Positions 1 through 5,470 of a stretch of DNA of 5,470 nucleotides are shown in pieces. Position 1 is the first letter of the stretch. Each line of letters begins with the position of its first letter. Origin of the DNA: an uncultured Eubacteriales bacterium (GTDB lineage: Bacteria; Bacillota; Clostridia; Oscillospirales; Acutalibacteraceae); the NCBI GenBank assembly GCA_934501135.1, contig CAKSUE010000062.1, positions 1 through 5,470 of the forward strand, written 5' to 3'. The notes under the pieces are model-generated. The model saw nothing but the letters and a program-made list of their open reading frames with translations. It had not been told where the DNA came from and ran no database searches. Position numbers and translations under genes: made by a program.

Positions 1-2151
1 TGGCATGCTATCGTCACAAAGTAAAGCTATATCTCGTATAGAAGCAGGATGTTTGGGTAATGGTTTATATTTTTTATCTAATAATATATTATTGAACATA
101 GTGTCTATATCAATAGATAAAATATAGGGTCTTCCATCAACTTCATAGTTTTCAGAGACATTTGGATGTATCTCTCCCATTATTCCTGCAATTTCATCAT
201 TAATAATAATATTTGCGCATCTTCCAGGATGAAAAGCAAAATGTTCATTATTGGTAGTTACATCGAAGTTATATATATCTAATGCATCAAACATATCTTC
301 TAGAATACCTTTTAAATTCGAAAAATCTATATTATTTCCGTATAAACCTATTGTTAAAACGTTTTTTTCTAATGGGAGTTTATCGTCTGTTGTAGGTATA
401 TATTCTTTTGCCATTTCGAATAAATACGCATGTTCATTTCTATTATTATAAATTTTAGATAAGATCTCCATCATTGAAGGAATAGCAGTTGTCCTCATTA
501 TGCTTGTATCTTCACCGAGAGGATTAGAAATAGTTACAGATTTTCTCAACTTATGATTTTTGGGCATACATATTTTGTCATAGTATTTAGGGCTTATAAA
601 TGAATATGTCATTATTTCACTTATTCCCAGTGCAGTAAGAGTATTTTTGAGATTTTGATCAAATTTTTGTCTAGCTGTATATATTCCTTCAATAGTTCCT
701 TTTGCGGATGAGGCTTCTATTTTATCATAACCATAAAATCTTGCTATTTCTTCTGCAATATCTGCCTTATGTTTTATATCTTGCCTATAAGATGGGATTA
801 TTATACTTTTATTATCAACTTTGCAGCCTAGTTTTTTTAATATTGATATCATATATTCTTCTGAAATATTGGTGTTTAAAAATGAGTTTATCCAGTTGGC
901 ATCTAAGTCTAAGATAGTATTATTATCTATAATATTATCTATCATGACTATTTCATCAGCAACTTCTCCAGCATCTAGTATTTCTATAAGTTCACATGCT
1001 CTATCTAGTGCAGGAATGCAATTATTTGGATCTAGAGATTTCTCATATTTAGCTGAAGCATCTGTTCTCATACCCTGGCTTTTTGCAGTTAAACGAACAG
1101 ACTTGGCGTCAAAATTTGCAGATTCAAATACAATTGTTTTTGTATTATCATTTATACCGCTATATTCTGCACCCATTACGCCCGCAATAGCAAGAACTTT
1201 TTCATTATCAGCAATAACTAAGTCTTTATCGGTTAAAGAACGCTCAATGTTGTCAAGCGTCTTTATTTTTTCTTTATTTTTTGCTTTTCTAACTATTATT
1301 TTATTATTAGAAATCATATTTAAATCGAATGCATGCATAGGTTGTCCGTATTCTGTTAAGATATAATTTGTAATATCAACAATATTATTAATAGGTCTTA
1401 TTCCTGCAGAAATAAGACGTTCCCTAATCCACCTAGGCGATTTTTTGATTTTAACATTTTTTACAACTCTTGTACTATAAAACTGACATAATTTTGGTTC
1501 TTCCACAGAAACACTTATTAAATCTGATGATTTTCCATATCCACCTTTTACAATAGGTTTGTGAATATTTAGCGGCTTGTCAAACGTAGCTGAAGCTTCA
1601 CGTGCCAAACCTAAAACAGAAAGACAATCAGGTCTGTTTGGTGTTATTTCAAATTCAACTATAATATCATTTAGCTCAAGAGCATTTTTAATATCTTGAC
1701 CAGGTTTATAATCGTTTTCAAGAATTAGAACACCATCATCAGATGTATCGTCAAGAAGATCTTTGCTAATACCAATTTCTTTATATGAGCAGAACATACC
1801 TTGACTTAAGACTCCGCGTAATTTACCCTTTTTAATTTTTGTTCCGTCAGATAAAACAGCTTTATCCAAAGCAACTGGTACAAGGTCATTCACATTTATA
1901 TTTGTAGCGTTAGTTACAATCTGTATAGGTTCTTCTTTACCGATATCTACTGAGCAGACAAAAAGCCTATTAGCGTTTGGATGAGGATTTATTGAAAGTA
2001 TTTTACATACTACTATATTATTAATGTTTTTGCATTCCTCTTTATATTCTTCTACTTTTGAACCACTCATAGTCATCGCATCGGAAAATTCTTTTGGGCT
2101 GATATCCTTTATATCTACAAAGTCATTTAGCCATTTCATAGAAATATTCAT
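1..2151 (-). CDS. pheT: Phenylalanyl-tRNA synthetase beta subunit (3' end cut off)
   Basis: Beta subunit of the cytoplasmic (alpha-beta)2 enzyme that charges tRNA-Phe; it binds tRNA and clears misacylated Tyr-tRNA-Phe. The frame is open for 717 codons from ATG at 2151 to the window edge. In order I see: an EMAP/OB-type tRNA-binding domain (about 40-150, with NPHPNANRL and GVLSQGMFCS); an invariant EITPNRPDCLS motif (about 168-178); the B3/4 editing module (about 210-380, with RPINNIVDITNY, GQPMHAFD and RTDASAKYEKSLDP); the B5 domain (about 400-477, ending DIAEEIARFYGYDK); the catalytic-like core (about 480-690, with NPLGEDTSIMRTT and FHPGRCA); and the first residues of the anticodon-binding FDX-ACB domain (HPASIRDIALL, about 701-711). 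Family members are near 790-800 residues, so about 75-85 are missing. The start lies 16 nt after the pheS stop behind a purine-rich GGGGGGAG site. The usual GVMGG motif reads GVMGA here (about 324-328). No frameshift or internal stop was found. Confidence 0.97.
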   Translation of the reverse strand, partial: MNISMKWLNDFVDIKDISPKEFSDAMTMSGSKVEEYKEECKNINNIVVCKILSINPHPNANRLFVCSVDIGKEEPIQIVTNATNINVNDLVPVALDKAVLSDGTKIKKGKLRGVLSQGMFCSYKEIGISKDLLDDTSDDGVLILENDYKPGQDIKNALELNDIIVEFEITPNRPDCLSVLGLAREASATFDKPLNIHKPIVKGGYGKSSDLISVSVEEPKLCQFYSTRVVKNVKIKKSPRWIRERLISAGIRPINNIVDITNYILTEYGQPMHAFDLNMISNNKIIVRKAKNKEKIKTLDNIERSLTDKDLVIADNEKVLAIAGVMGAEYSGINDNTKTIVFESANFDAKSVRLTAKSQGMRTDASAKYEKSLDPNNCIPALDRACELIEILDAGEVADEIVMIDNIIDNNTILDLDANWINSFLNTNISEEYMISILKKLGCKVDNKSIIIPSYRQDIKHKADIAEEIARFYGYDKIEASSAKGTIEGIYTARQKFDQNLKNTLTALGISEIMTYSFISPKYYDKICMPKNHKLRKSVTISNPLGEDTSIMRTTAIPSMMEILSKIYNNRNEHAYLFEMAKEYIPTTDDKLPLEKNVLTIGLYGNNIDFSNLKGILEDMFDALDIYNFDVTTNNEHFAFHPGRCANIIINDEIAGIMGEIHPNVSENYEVDGRPYILSIDIDTMFNNILLDKKYKPLPKHPASIRDIALLCDDSMP

Positions 2152-2160
2152 ATTTTGTTT

Positions 2161-2168
2161 CTCCCCCC
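2161..2168 (-). promoter_or_regulatory. Ribosome binding site of pheT
   Basis: GGGGGGAG lies 9 nt before the pheT ATG, and its first G is the last base of the pheS TAG stop. The tight coupling supports co-transcription of pheS and pheT and possibly translational coupling. A run of six G stands out in such AT-rich DNA. Confidence 0.75.
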
Positions 2169-3187
2169 TAAAACTGTTCTAAGAATCTAATGTCATTTTC
2201 ATAAAATAATCTTAGATCGCTAATATTATATCTATTCATAACAACTCTCTCGAGCCCCATACCAAGAGCGAATCCACTATAAATTTCAGGATCTATTCCA
2301 CAGTTTATAAGCACCTGAGGATGAACCATACCACAACCTAAGATTTCCATCCATCCTTCACCTTTACAAATGCTACAACCGCTACCATGGCAATTAAAGC
2401 ATTGTAAATCGACTTCTGCAGATGGTTCAGTAAAAGGGAAGTGGTGAGGCCTGAATCTTATAACGGAGTTTTTACCATATAGCCTTTTAACGAATATTTC
2501 TAAGGTCCCTTTTAAATCTGCAAATGTTATTCCTTTATCAACAACAAGTCCTTCGACCTGTGTGAATAAGGGCGAGTGAGTGGCGTCTACTGAATCAGAT
2601 CTGTATACACGTCCGGGAGAAATGATTCTTATTGGAGGCTTTTGGCTTTCCATAACTCTAACTTGCATAGGTGAAGTTTGAGTTCTAAGTACAATTTTAT
2701 TGTTTATATAGAAAGTATCTTGAGTATCCCTAGCAGGATGGTCTTGAGGCATATTTAATGCTTCAAAATTATAGTAATCATATTCCACTTCAGGACCTTC
2801 TGCTATGTTAAAACCCATTCCTAAAAATATTTCTTTAATTTCATCTAATACAATAGTTATCGGATGCTTATGACCTAAATATCTGCGTTTTCCAGGTAAA
2901 GTGACATCTATTTTTTCTTTCTGCAGTCTTTTTTTATCTTCAATAGATTTTATTTCATGTGCCCGTACTTGAATTTGATTTTCTATGTACGAACGAATTT
3001 CATTTGCAAGTTTACCTATTAAAGGCCTTTCTTCGGAAGATAATTTTCCCATTTGTTTTAAAATAGAAGTAAGTTCACCTTTTTTACCAAGATATTTGAT
3101 TCTTATATTTTCTATATCTTGATTATTTTTTGTGTTTTTCAGCTTATCTTCAACAGTTCTACGAATTGATTCAAGCTGCTGCTTCAT
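2168..3187 (-). CDS. pheS: Phenylalanyl-tRNA synthetase alpha subunit
   Basis: Catalytic alpha subunit of phenylalanyl-tRNA synthetase, a class II enzyme that activates Phe with ATP and transfers it to tRNA-Phe. Numbered from the ATG at 3187 (339 residues, normal for the family): an N-terminal coiled-coil arm that contacts tRNA (about 1-90); the motif 1 region around [11 protein letters not shown] (125-135); motif 2, [16 protein letters not shown] (191-206); the Phe-pocket segment [11 protein letters not shown] (250-260); motif 3, [11 protein letters not shown] (305-315). Ala307 corresponds to E. coli Ala294, so the amino-acid pocket looks ordinary. A Cys cluster C-x2-C-x4-C-x2-C (263, 266, 271, 274) resembles the insert of Firmicutes PheS and could bind zinc. 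An in-frame GTG at 3196 would add three residues, but it lies inside the GAGGTGA Shine-Dalgarno, so ATG 3187 is preferred. It is first in the pheST operon and controlled by the T-box leader. Confidence 0.97.
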   Translation of the reverse strand: MKQQLESIRRTVEDKLKNTKNNQDIENIRIKYLGKKGELTSILKQMGKLSSEERPLIGKLANEIRSYIENQIQVRAHEIKSIEDKKRLQKEKIDVTLPGKRRYLGHKHPITIVLDEIKEIFLGMGFNIAEGPEVEYDYYNFEALNMPQDHPARDTQDTFYINNKIVLRTQTSPMQVRVMESQKPPIRIISPGRVYRSDSVDATHSPLFTQVEGLVVDKGITFADLKGTLEIFVKRLYGKNSVIRFRPHHFPFTEPSAEVDLQCFNCHGSGCSICKGEGWMEILGCGMVHPQVLINCGIDPEIYSGFALGMGLERVVMNRYNISDLRLFYENDIRFLEQF

Positions 3188-3192
3188 GTTAT

Positions 3193-3200
3193 TCACCTCA
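3193..3200 (-). promoter_or_regulatory. Ribosome binding site that fixes the pheS start
   Basis: TGAGGTGA lies 5 nt before the ATG at 3187 and is the only good Shine-Dalgarno match between the terminator and the gene. Its GTG (3194-3196) is in frame and could be mistaken for a start. A start there would have no ribosome binding site of its own, which argues for ATG 3187. Confidence 0.8.
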
Positions 3201-3215
3201 ATAAAATTATTAAAT

Positions 3216-3254
3216 AAAAAACGCTATCATCACCAAAAGGGACGAAAGCGTTTT
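3216..3254 (-). terminator. T-box intrinsic terminator (attenuator) before pheS
   Basis: AAAACGCT (3247-3254) pairs with AGCGTTTT (3218-3225). After one T-T mismatch the stem continues as TCGTC against GATGA with a G-U pair, around a loop near TTTTGG. Six T follow the GC-containing stem. Its 5' arm contains the CGTCCC needed by the antiterminator, so the two structures exclude each other. It ends 28 nt before the pheS ATG. Confidence 0.93.
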
Positions 3255-3355
3255 CCGTGGTACCACCCTAGTTTTTGCATAAGCAAACACTTTTTAGCAT
3301 ATAACGGTGCAAACCGTTGTGTCCTACTGCTATTTCAAACACACCGCTCAGAAGT

Positions 3356-3358
3356 GAA
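3356..3358 (-). other. T-box specifier codon UUC (Phe)
   Basis: The triplet lies in the 3' side of the Stem I internal loop in the context CGAAT-TTC-A. This matches the arrangement of known T-boxes, where a loop E GAA sits just before the specifier and an A follows it (in glyQS leaders, CGAAA-GGC-A). UUC would pair with the GAA anticodon of tRNA-Phe and agrees with the downstream pheST genes. Confidence 0.87.
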
Positions 3359-3471
3359 ATTCGGCCTAAATTCAATCATTAGTATGCTTTCAGCCACGAC
3401 ATACTATCTCTTATATGAAACAAATAAAGGCTTACTTTGCTTTGTCATAGCGTTTATAGTTATGATTTATA

Positions 3472-3500
3472 ATGTTACCATTAATAATATAAAAATTCAA
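3472..3500 (-). promoter_or_regulatory. Putative housekeeping promoter of the T-box-pheST operon
   Basis: TTGAAT (3495-3500) and TAACAT (3472-3477) are 17 bp apart. Each matches the sigma-A consensus at four of six bases, and TGG directly before TAACAT supplies an extended -10 TGn. Transcription would start near 3465, about 13 nt before Stem I, where a T-box leader should begin. In DNA this AT-rich other pairings exist, so the exact boxes are inference. Confidence 0.6.
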
Positions 3501-3509
3501 TAGAATTTT
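3492..3509 (-). terminator. Weak AT-only hairpin after the deaminase gene
   Basis: AAAATTC and GAATTTT form a perfect 7-bp stem around a 4-nt loop (TATT on the minus strand), followed by TATATT. It is the only hairpin between the deaminase stop and the pheST promoter. The stem has one G-C pair and lacks a clean U-tract, so termination would be poor. It also overlaps the proposed -35 of the next promoter. The call as a terminator is tentative. Confidence 0.25.
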
Positions 3510-3535
3510 GTTTTTAGATATTAAAATAATTAAAT

Positions 3536-5131
3536 TTAATACCATTTTTGGTTATCAGAATCTTGTACTTGGTAATTATTTTCCACAAACTCGTTCCACT
3601 CTTTTTCCCAGTTACTCATCATTTTATTCTTTTCAGAATCGCTTGCGGCACTGTATTTTATTGAGTTTATGCATAGTTGTTTAATTTGAGCAATACCAAG
3701 ATGCCAACCAGCAATCGCTTCAAAGAAATCATAGGAAAGTCCTGTTGTATTAAATGCTAATGGATCATCAGAACATATTGTAAATGGAACGTCTCGTTTT
3801 AAATACTCTACTGCTGGGTGTGTTCTTAAGTCGTAACAATATCTTAATAATTGATTACTAATAGGGCAGACTTCAAGAGCAATCTGTTTTTCTTTTATTT
3901 TTTCCATTAGATCTGGGAATCTGTATAAGTTAAGGCCATGTCCGATTCTTTTTGATCCAAGAAGATATGCATCAACCATATTTTGTGAATCTGGAAGAAC
4001 CGATTCTCCGGCATGAAAATATAAATCAAATTCCTTGCCATCTTTTCTCATTTCATTTATATATTTTGAGTATTCTATAAGCTGGTGGCCGTCATCTTCC
4101 GCACCTACTAAATCAAAACCTACAATAAATTCTACAATATTATTGGGATCAAATTCGTCTTTTATATTTTCTTTTAAATAGATCATATTTTCAACATTAT
4201 CTTTAACACTAGCGGGATCTTTTTTAATACCTTTGTTAGCAGCTATTATAAGTTTTAGTGTAAAGTCTGGATATTCTTTTTTTAGATCATAATATACATC
4301 ACGTAAAATCTCTATAGCAACTTTGCCAGTTTTATCACCATCAAATTCTGTAATTCCAGTTCTAAGCTCAATGTGGCTTACATTGTCTTTAATTTGTTCT
4401 GAAAATGCTTCATGATAAAATTCTTTAAAAAGTTCTTTATCTACACCATGTGTATATCCAACTCTAGAAAAGATATCATTAAATTCATCCCATATATGGC
4501 CTATATCTTCATCAGCTTCATCTATTGTCCAAAGGGATAAAAGCCTTTCTTCACTTGTCATTCCTTCTTCAATAGCTGTTTTGAGCGGCACAAAACCTTC
4601 TATAATTTCTTCACCCGATTTAAATATTCTTATAGAACCTTCAGGGATATCAGTGCCATCTGAAGTATGTATATCTTTGGGACAAACATAGATATTATCT
4701 TGAGTATGCAAAAAATTAAGGAAGTTTTCTGTGCCGAAAGTTGCAGTGGTATGTACATGCAAATTACCGCCTTTGGGCATATCTCTAATTAATTTATATA
4801 GGGGAGTATTAGCTATATAATTTGTGCCGGTTCCTTTTAGAAAATCGTAAAAAGGGTTTGCAGGTGCATAAGTTGTATCATCTGTATAATCTTCATATGT
4901 CTTTATAAGAGTCTTTAATCTATTGTCCAGAGCTTTTTCTTTATCGTTTAAAGATAAAGTGGACCCAGTTTTATACAAATTTGAACTAACTATACTCTCT
5001 CTTTGATTAAGGTATTCTGTTTCACTTATGGGTAAGGATGATGTGTTACTGTTCATTGAACAGGATGTTAACATTATGGATATGGCTGTTATGGGTGCTA
5101 TGATTTTTAAGTAAAATTTAATATTTCCCAT
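3536..5131 (-). CDS. Exported lipoprotein adenosine deaminase, ADA2/ADGF type
   Basis: Predicted zinc enzyme that hydrolyses adenosine or deoxyadenosine to inosine or deoxyinosine and ammonia outside the cytoplasmic membrane. The 531-residue protein starts with a lipoprotein signal: K5 and K9, a hydrophobic stretch, then lipobox LTSC with Cys24 as the lipidation site. A Ser/Asn-rich linker follows. Residues about 35-115 resemble the N-terminal domain of ADA2/ADGF proteins. The TIM-barrel core carries MPKGGNLHVH (118-127; zinc ligands His125 and His127), a segment about 140-205 where ADA2 has its extra inserted domain, GFDLVGAE (338-345), HAGE (His373, catalytic Glu376), RIGHG (394-399, His398) and SDDP (Asp455 zinc ligand, Asp456). 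EVCPISNQ (420-427) and GLSYDFFEAIAGW (464-476) are also ADA2-like. All expected catalytic residues are present. The length fits ADA2 (about 510), not cytosolic ADA1 (about 330-350). The ATG has a strong AGGAGG 9 nt upstream. Substrate and true physiological role are inferred from the family. Confidence 0.9.
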   Translation of the reverse strand: MGNIKFYLKIIAPITAISIMLTSCSMNSNTSSLPISETEYLNQRESIVSSNLYKTGSTLSLNDKEKALDNRLKTLIKTYEDYTDDTTYAPANPFYDFLKGTGTNYIANTPLYKLIRDMPKGGNLHVHTTATFGTENFLNFLHTQDNIYVCPKDIHTSDGTDIPEGSIRIFKSGEEIIEGFVPLKTAIEEGMTSEERLLSLWTIDEADEDIGHIWDEFNDIFSRVGYTHGVDKELFKEFYHEAFSEQIKDNVSHIELRTGITEFDGDKTGKVAIEILRDVYYDLKKEYPDFTLKLIIAANKGIKKDPASVKDNVENMIYLKENIKDEFDPNNIVEFIVGFDLVGAEDDGHQLIEYSKYINEMRKDGKEFDLYFHAGESVLPDSQNMVDAYLLGSKRIGHGLNLYRFPDLMEKIKEKQIALEVCPISNQLLRYCYDLRTHPAVEYLKRDVPFTICSDDPLAFNTTGLSYDFFEAIAGWHLGIAQIKQLCINSIKYSAASDSEKNKMMSNWEKEWNEFVENNYQVQDSDNQKWY

Positions 5132-5140
5132 TTAACTCTA

Positions 5141-5146
5141 CCTCCT
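5141..5146 (-). promoter_or_regulatory. Ribosome binding site of the deaminase gene
   Basis: A full-consensus AGGAGG, followed by T, lies 9 nt before the ATG at 5131. It confirms that the start is just before the signal peptide and suggests efficient translation. Confidence 0.88.
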
Positions 5147-5159
5147 AAAAATATTTATG

Positions 5160-5182
5160 ATAGGATTATATAATAATCCTAT
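5160..5182. repeat. Perfect 10-bp inverted repeat over the deaminase promoter, candidate operator
   Basis: Arms ATAGGATTAT (5160-5169) and ATAATCCTAT (5173-5182) are perfect reverse complements around a 3-nt ATA. The dyad includes nearly the whole -10 box and twelve bases of the spacer, so a dimer bound here would block RNA polymerase. I do not recognise the sequence as a standard Fur, PerR, Zur, CodY or LexA box. Function as an operator is inference from position and symmetry. It is too AT-rich and too close to the promoter to be a terminator for this gene. Confidence 0.6.
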
Positions 5183-5193
5183 AAAAAAGTCAA
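5165..5193 (-). promoter_or_regulatory. Strong sigma-A promoter of the deaminase gene
   Basis: TTGACT (5188-5193, five of six) and a perfect TATAAT (5165-5170) are separated by exactly 17 bp. The predicted start near 5158 gives a short leader of about 27 nt containing the AGGAGG site. It is the best promoter in the window. A perfect inverted repeat covers the -10 and most of the spacer, so the promoter is probably repressible. Confidence 0.87.
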
Positions 5194-5249
5194 CATATGA
5201 AATTTTTTAGTGTAATTTGCGAGTTGTTGTAAGGCAGTCTTTTTGCAAT

Positions 5250-5278
5250 TTGACAAAATTAGTAAAACATGATAAGTT
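5250..5278 (+). promoter_or_regulatory. Putative promoter of the divergent unknown gene
   Basis: A perfect -35 TTGACA (5250-5255) is followed 17 bp later by TAAGTT (5273-5278), a poor -10, but with TGA directly before it as an extended -10 element. An alternative -10, TATAAA at 5286-5291, matches better but has no -35 at the right distance. The start would fall near 5285, leaving a leader of about 60 nt. Which -10 is used cannot be settled by eye. Confidence 0.5.
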
Positions 5279-5291
5279 CTCTATGTATAAA

Positions 5292-5330
5292 TATAGTAAG
5301 GTATAGTAAGTGTATTTGAGAGTATTTTAA
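5292..5330 (+). repeat. Short direct repeats in about 10-bp phase before the divergent gene
   Basis: TATAGTAAG occurs at 5292-5300 and exactly again at 5302-5310, one helical turn apart. It is followed by two looser units, GTATTTGAGA (5312-5321) and GTATTTTAAT (5322-5331), also in 10-bp step. Tandem half-sites on one DNA face are typical of some response-regulator binding sites, but this could be chance in AT-rich DNA or a late part of the 5' leader. Confidence 0.5.
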
Positions 5331-5344
5331 TTGGAGTGATTAAT

Positions 5345-5470
5345 TTGGAAAAAGCATTAAATATAATTTCTGATCATATTGAGAAAGTTCTTTCTGGAAA
5401 AAGATTCTCTTATCAGGCAAAGAAAAATGAAAAAGAAGTAATATTTGTAGGAGAAAATACAGCCTATTCT
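5345..5470 (+). CDS. Hypothetical protein, N-terminal 42 residues only
   Basis: The frame is open from TTG at 5345 to the window edge and is divergent from the deaminase gene. The TTG is chosen because GGAG (5333-5336) sits 8 nt upstream; the only nearby alternative, an in-frame GTG at 5336, overlaps that site and has none of its own. The visible part is charged and Lys-rich, begins MEKALNIISDHIEKVLSGKR with a predicted amphipathic helix, and continues to VIFVGENTAYS, which could be a beta strand. There is no signal peptide or membrane segment, so a cytoplasmic protein is likely. I do not recognise the family and assign no function. Confidence 0.65.
   Translation, partial: MEKALNIISDHIEKVLSGKRFSYQAKKNEKEVIFVGENTAYS

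Larger units (their letters stand above)
3216..3465 (-). promoter_or_regulatory. T-box riboswitch (tRNA-Phe sensing leader) of pheST
   Basis: 5' leader RNA that senses uncharged tRNA-Phe and controls read-through into pheST. Stem I spans about 3345-3452: its base pairs CGCT (3449-3452) with AGCG (3345-3348), with K-turn-like GA elements above, then an AGTA/GAA loop E pair, a GCCT/AGGC helix and an AGTATG/CATACT distal hairpin (3381-3405). The specifier UUC is at 3356-3358. A hairpin AACGGT-TTGC-ACCGTT (3303-3318) and a Stem III-like TTTGC/GCAAA hairpin (about 3274-3288) follow. The hallmark T-box sequence AGGGTGGTACCACGG is at 3255-3269. In the antiterminator AGGG (3266-3269) pairs CCCT (3238-3241) and ACG (3256-3258) pairs CGT (3242-3244), leaving the 7-nt bulge TGGTACC. 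The bulge UGGU matches a tRNA 3' end ACCA, as expected for tRNA-Phe with discriminator A. The start near 3465 is inferred from the promoter. Confidence 0.96.

Noticed and set aside
821..1366. Plus-strand open frame of 181 codons, along with smaller ones at 251-451 and 702-917
   Set aside because: All lie antisense to pheT, whose conserved motifs run unbroken through the region. They lack convincing ribosome binding sites and give low-complexity Ser/Ile/Leu-rich products typical of shadow frames.
3194..3196. GTG as the pheS start, adding three residues
   Set aside because: The GTG is part of the Shine-Dalgarno GAGGTGA that serves ATG 3187. It has no site of its own, and the shorter 339-residue protein has normal family length.
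3368..3370. UUU followed by A as an alternative Phe specifier in the leader
   Set aside because: It lies just above the GCCT/AGGC helix rather than in the CGAAN-specifier-A context. UUC at 3356-3358 has the right context. Both would read Phe, so the tRNA assignment does not change.
3132..3503. Plus-strand open frame of 123 codons over the start of pheS and its leader
   Set aside because: The region is explained by the T-box RNA and the pheS start on the other strand. The product resembles no protein I know and would cross structured RNA elements.
3529..3540. Perfect 12-bp palindrome ATTAAATTTAAT over the deaminase stop codon
   Set aside because: It is made only of A and T in very AT-rich DNA, has no loop or U-tract for a terminator and has no promoter at the right place, so chance is the simplest explanation.
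5160..5182. The inverted repeat read as a Fur, PerR or Zur box
   Set aside because: Its central bases do not fit the ATAATNATTAT-type cores of those boxes, and the AGGATT/AATCCT arms are not part of their consensus. It is kept only as an unidentified candidate operator.

Overview
This 5.5 kb AT-rich window looks like chromosome of a low-GC Gram-positive bacterium, most likely a member of the Clostridia or a close relative. The signs are the pheS-pheT operon behind a tRNA-sensing T-box leader, strong AGGAGG-type ribosome binding sites, a Firmicutes-style PheS with a four-cysteine insert, and a lipoprotein signal peptide. TGG encodes Trp and no in-frame TGA is read through, so the standard bacterial code applies. 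No species can be named from the sequence alone.

Layout: almost everything is on the minus strand. Reading it 5' to 3', an intergenic region (5132-5344) holds a near-consensus promoter whose -10 and spacer lie inside a perfect 10-bp inverted repeat. It drives a 531-residue exported lipoprotein of the ADA2/ADGF branch of adenosine deaminases (3536-5131). After that gene's stop come a weak AT hairpin, a separate promoter (3472-3500) and a complete T-box riboswitch (about 3216-3465). The T-box has Stem I, a UUC (Phe) specifier, a Stem III-type hairpin, the T-box bulge and competing antiterminator and terminator. Next come pheS (2168-3187) and, 16 nt later, pheT (2151 to beyond position 1), cut by the window edge about where its last domain begins. 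On the plus strand a divergent gene of unknown function starts with TTG at 5345 and runs off the right edge.

How it works together: PheS and PheT form the (alpha-beta)2 phenylalanyl-tRNA synthetase. Uncharged tRNA-Phe should bind the leader at the UUC specifier and at the UGGU bulge, stabilise the antiterminator and let transcription reach pheST; charged tRNA leaves the terminator to form. The deaminase appears to be its own transcription unit, anchored outside the cytoplasmic membrane, and would convert external (deoxy)adenosine to (deoxy)inosine plus ammonia. The sequence shows no functional link between it and pheST.

Overall the pheST half is textbook. The less ordinary parts are the eukaryotic-type ADA2-like enzyme as a bacterial lipoprotein, the palindrome built into its promoter, and the roughly 10-bp-phased repeats before the divergent unknown gene. 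I saw no CRISPR array, insertion sequence, tRNA or rRNA gene, or phage module.
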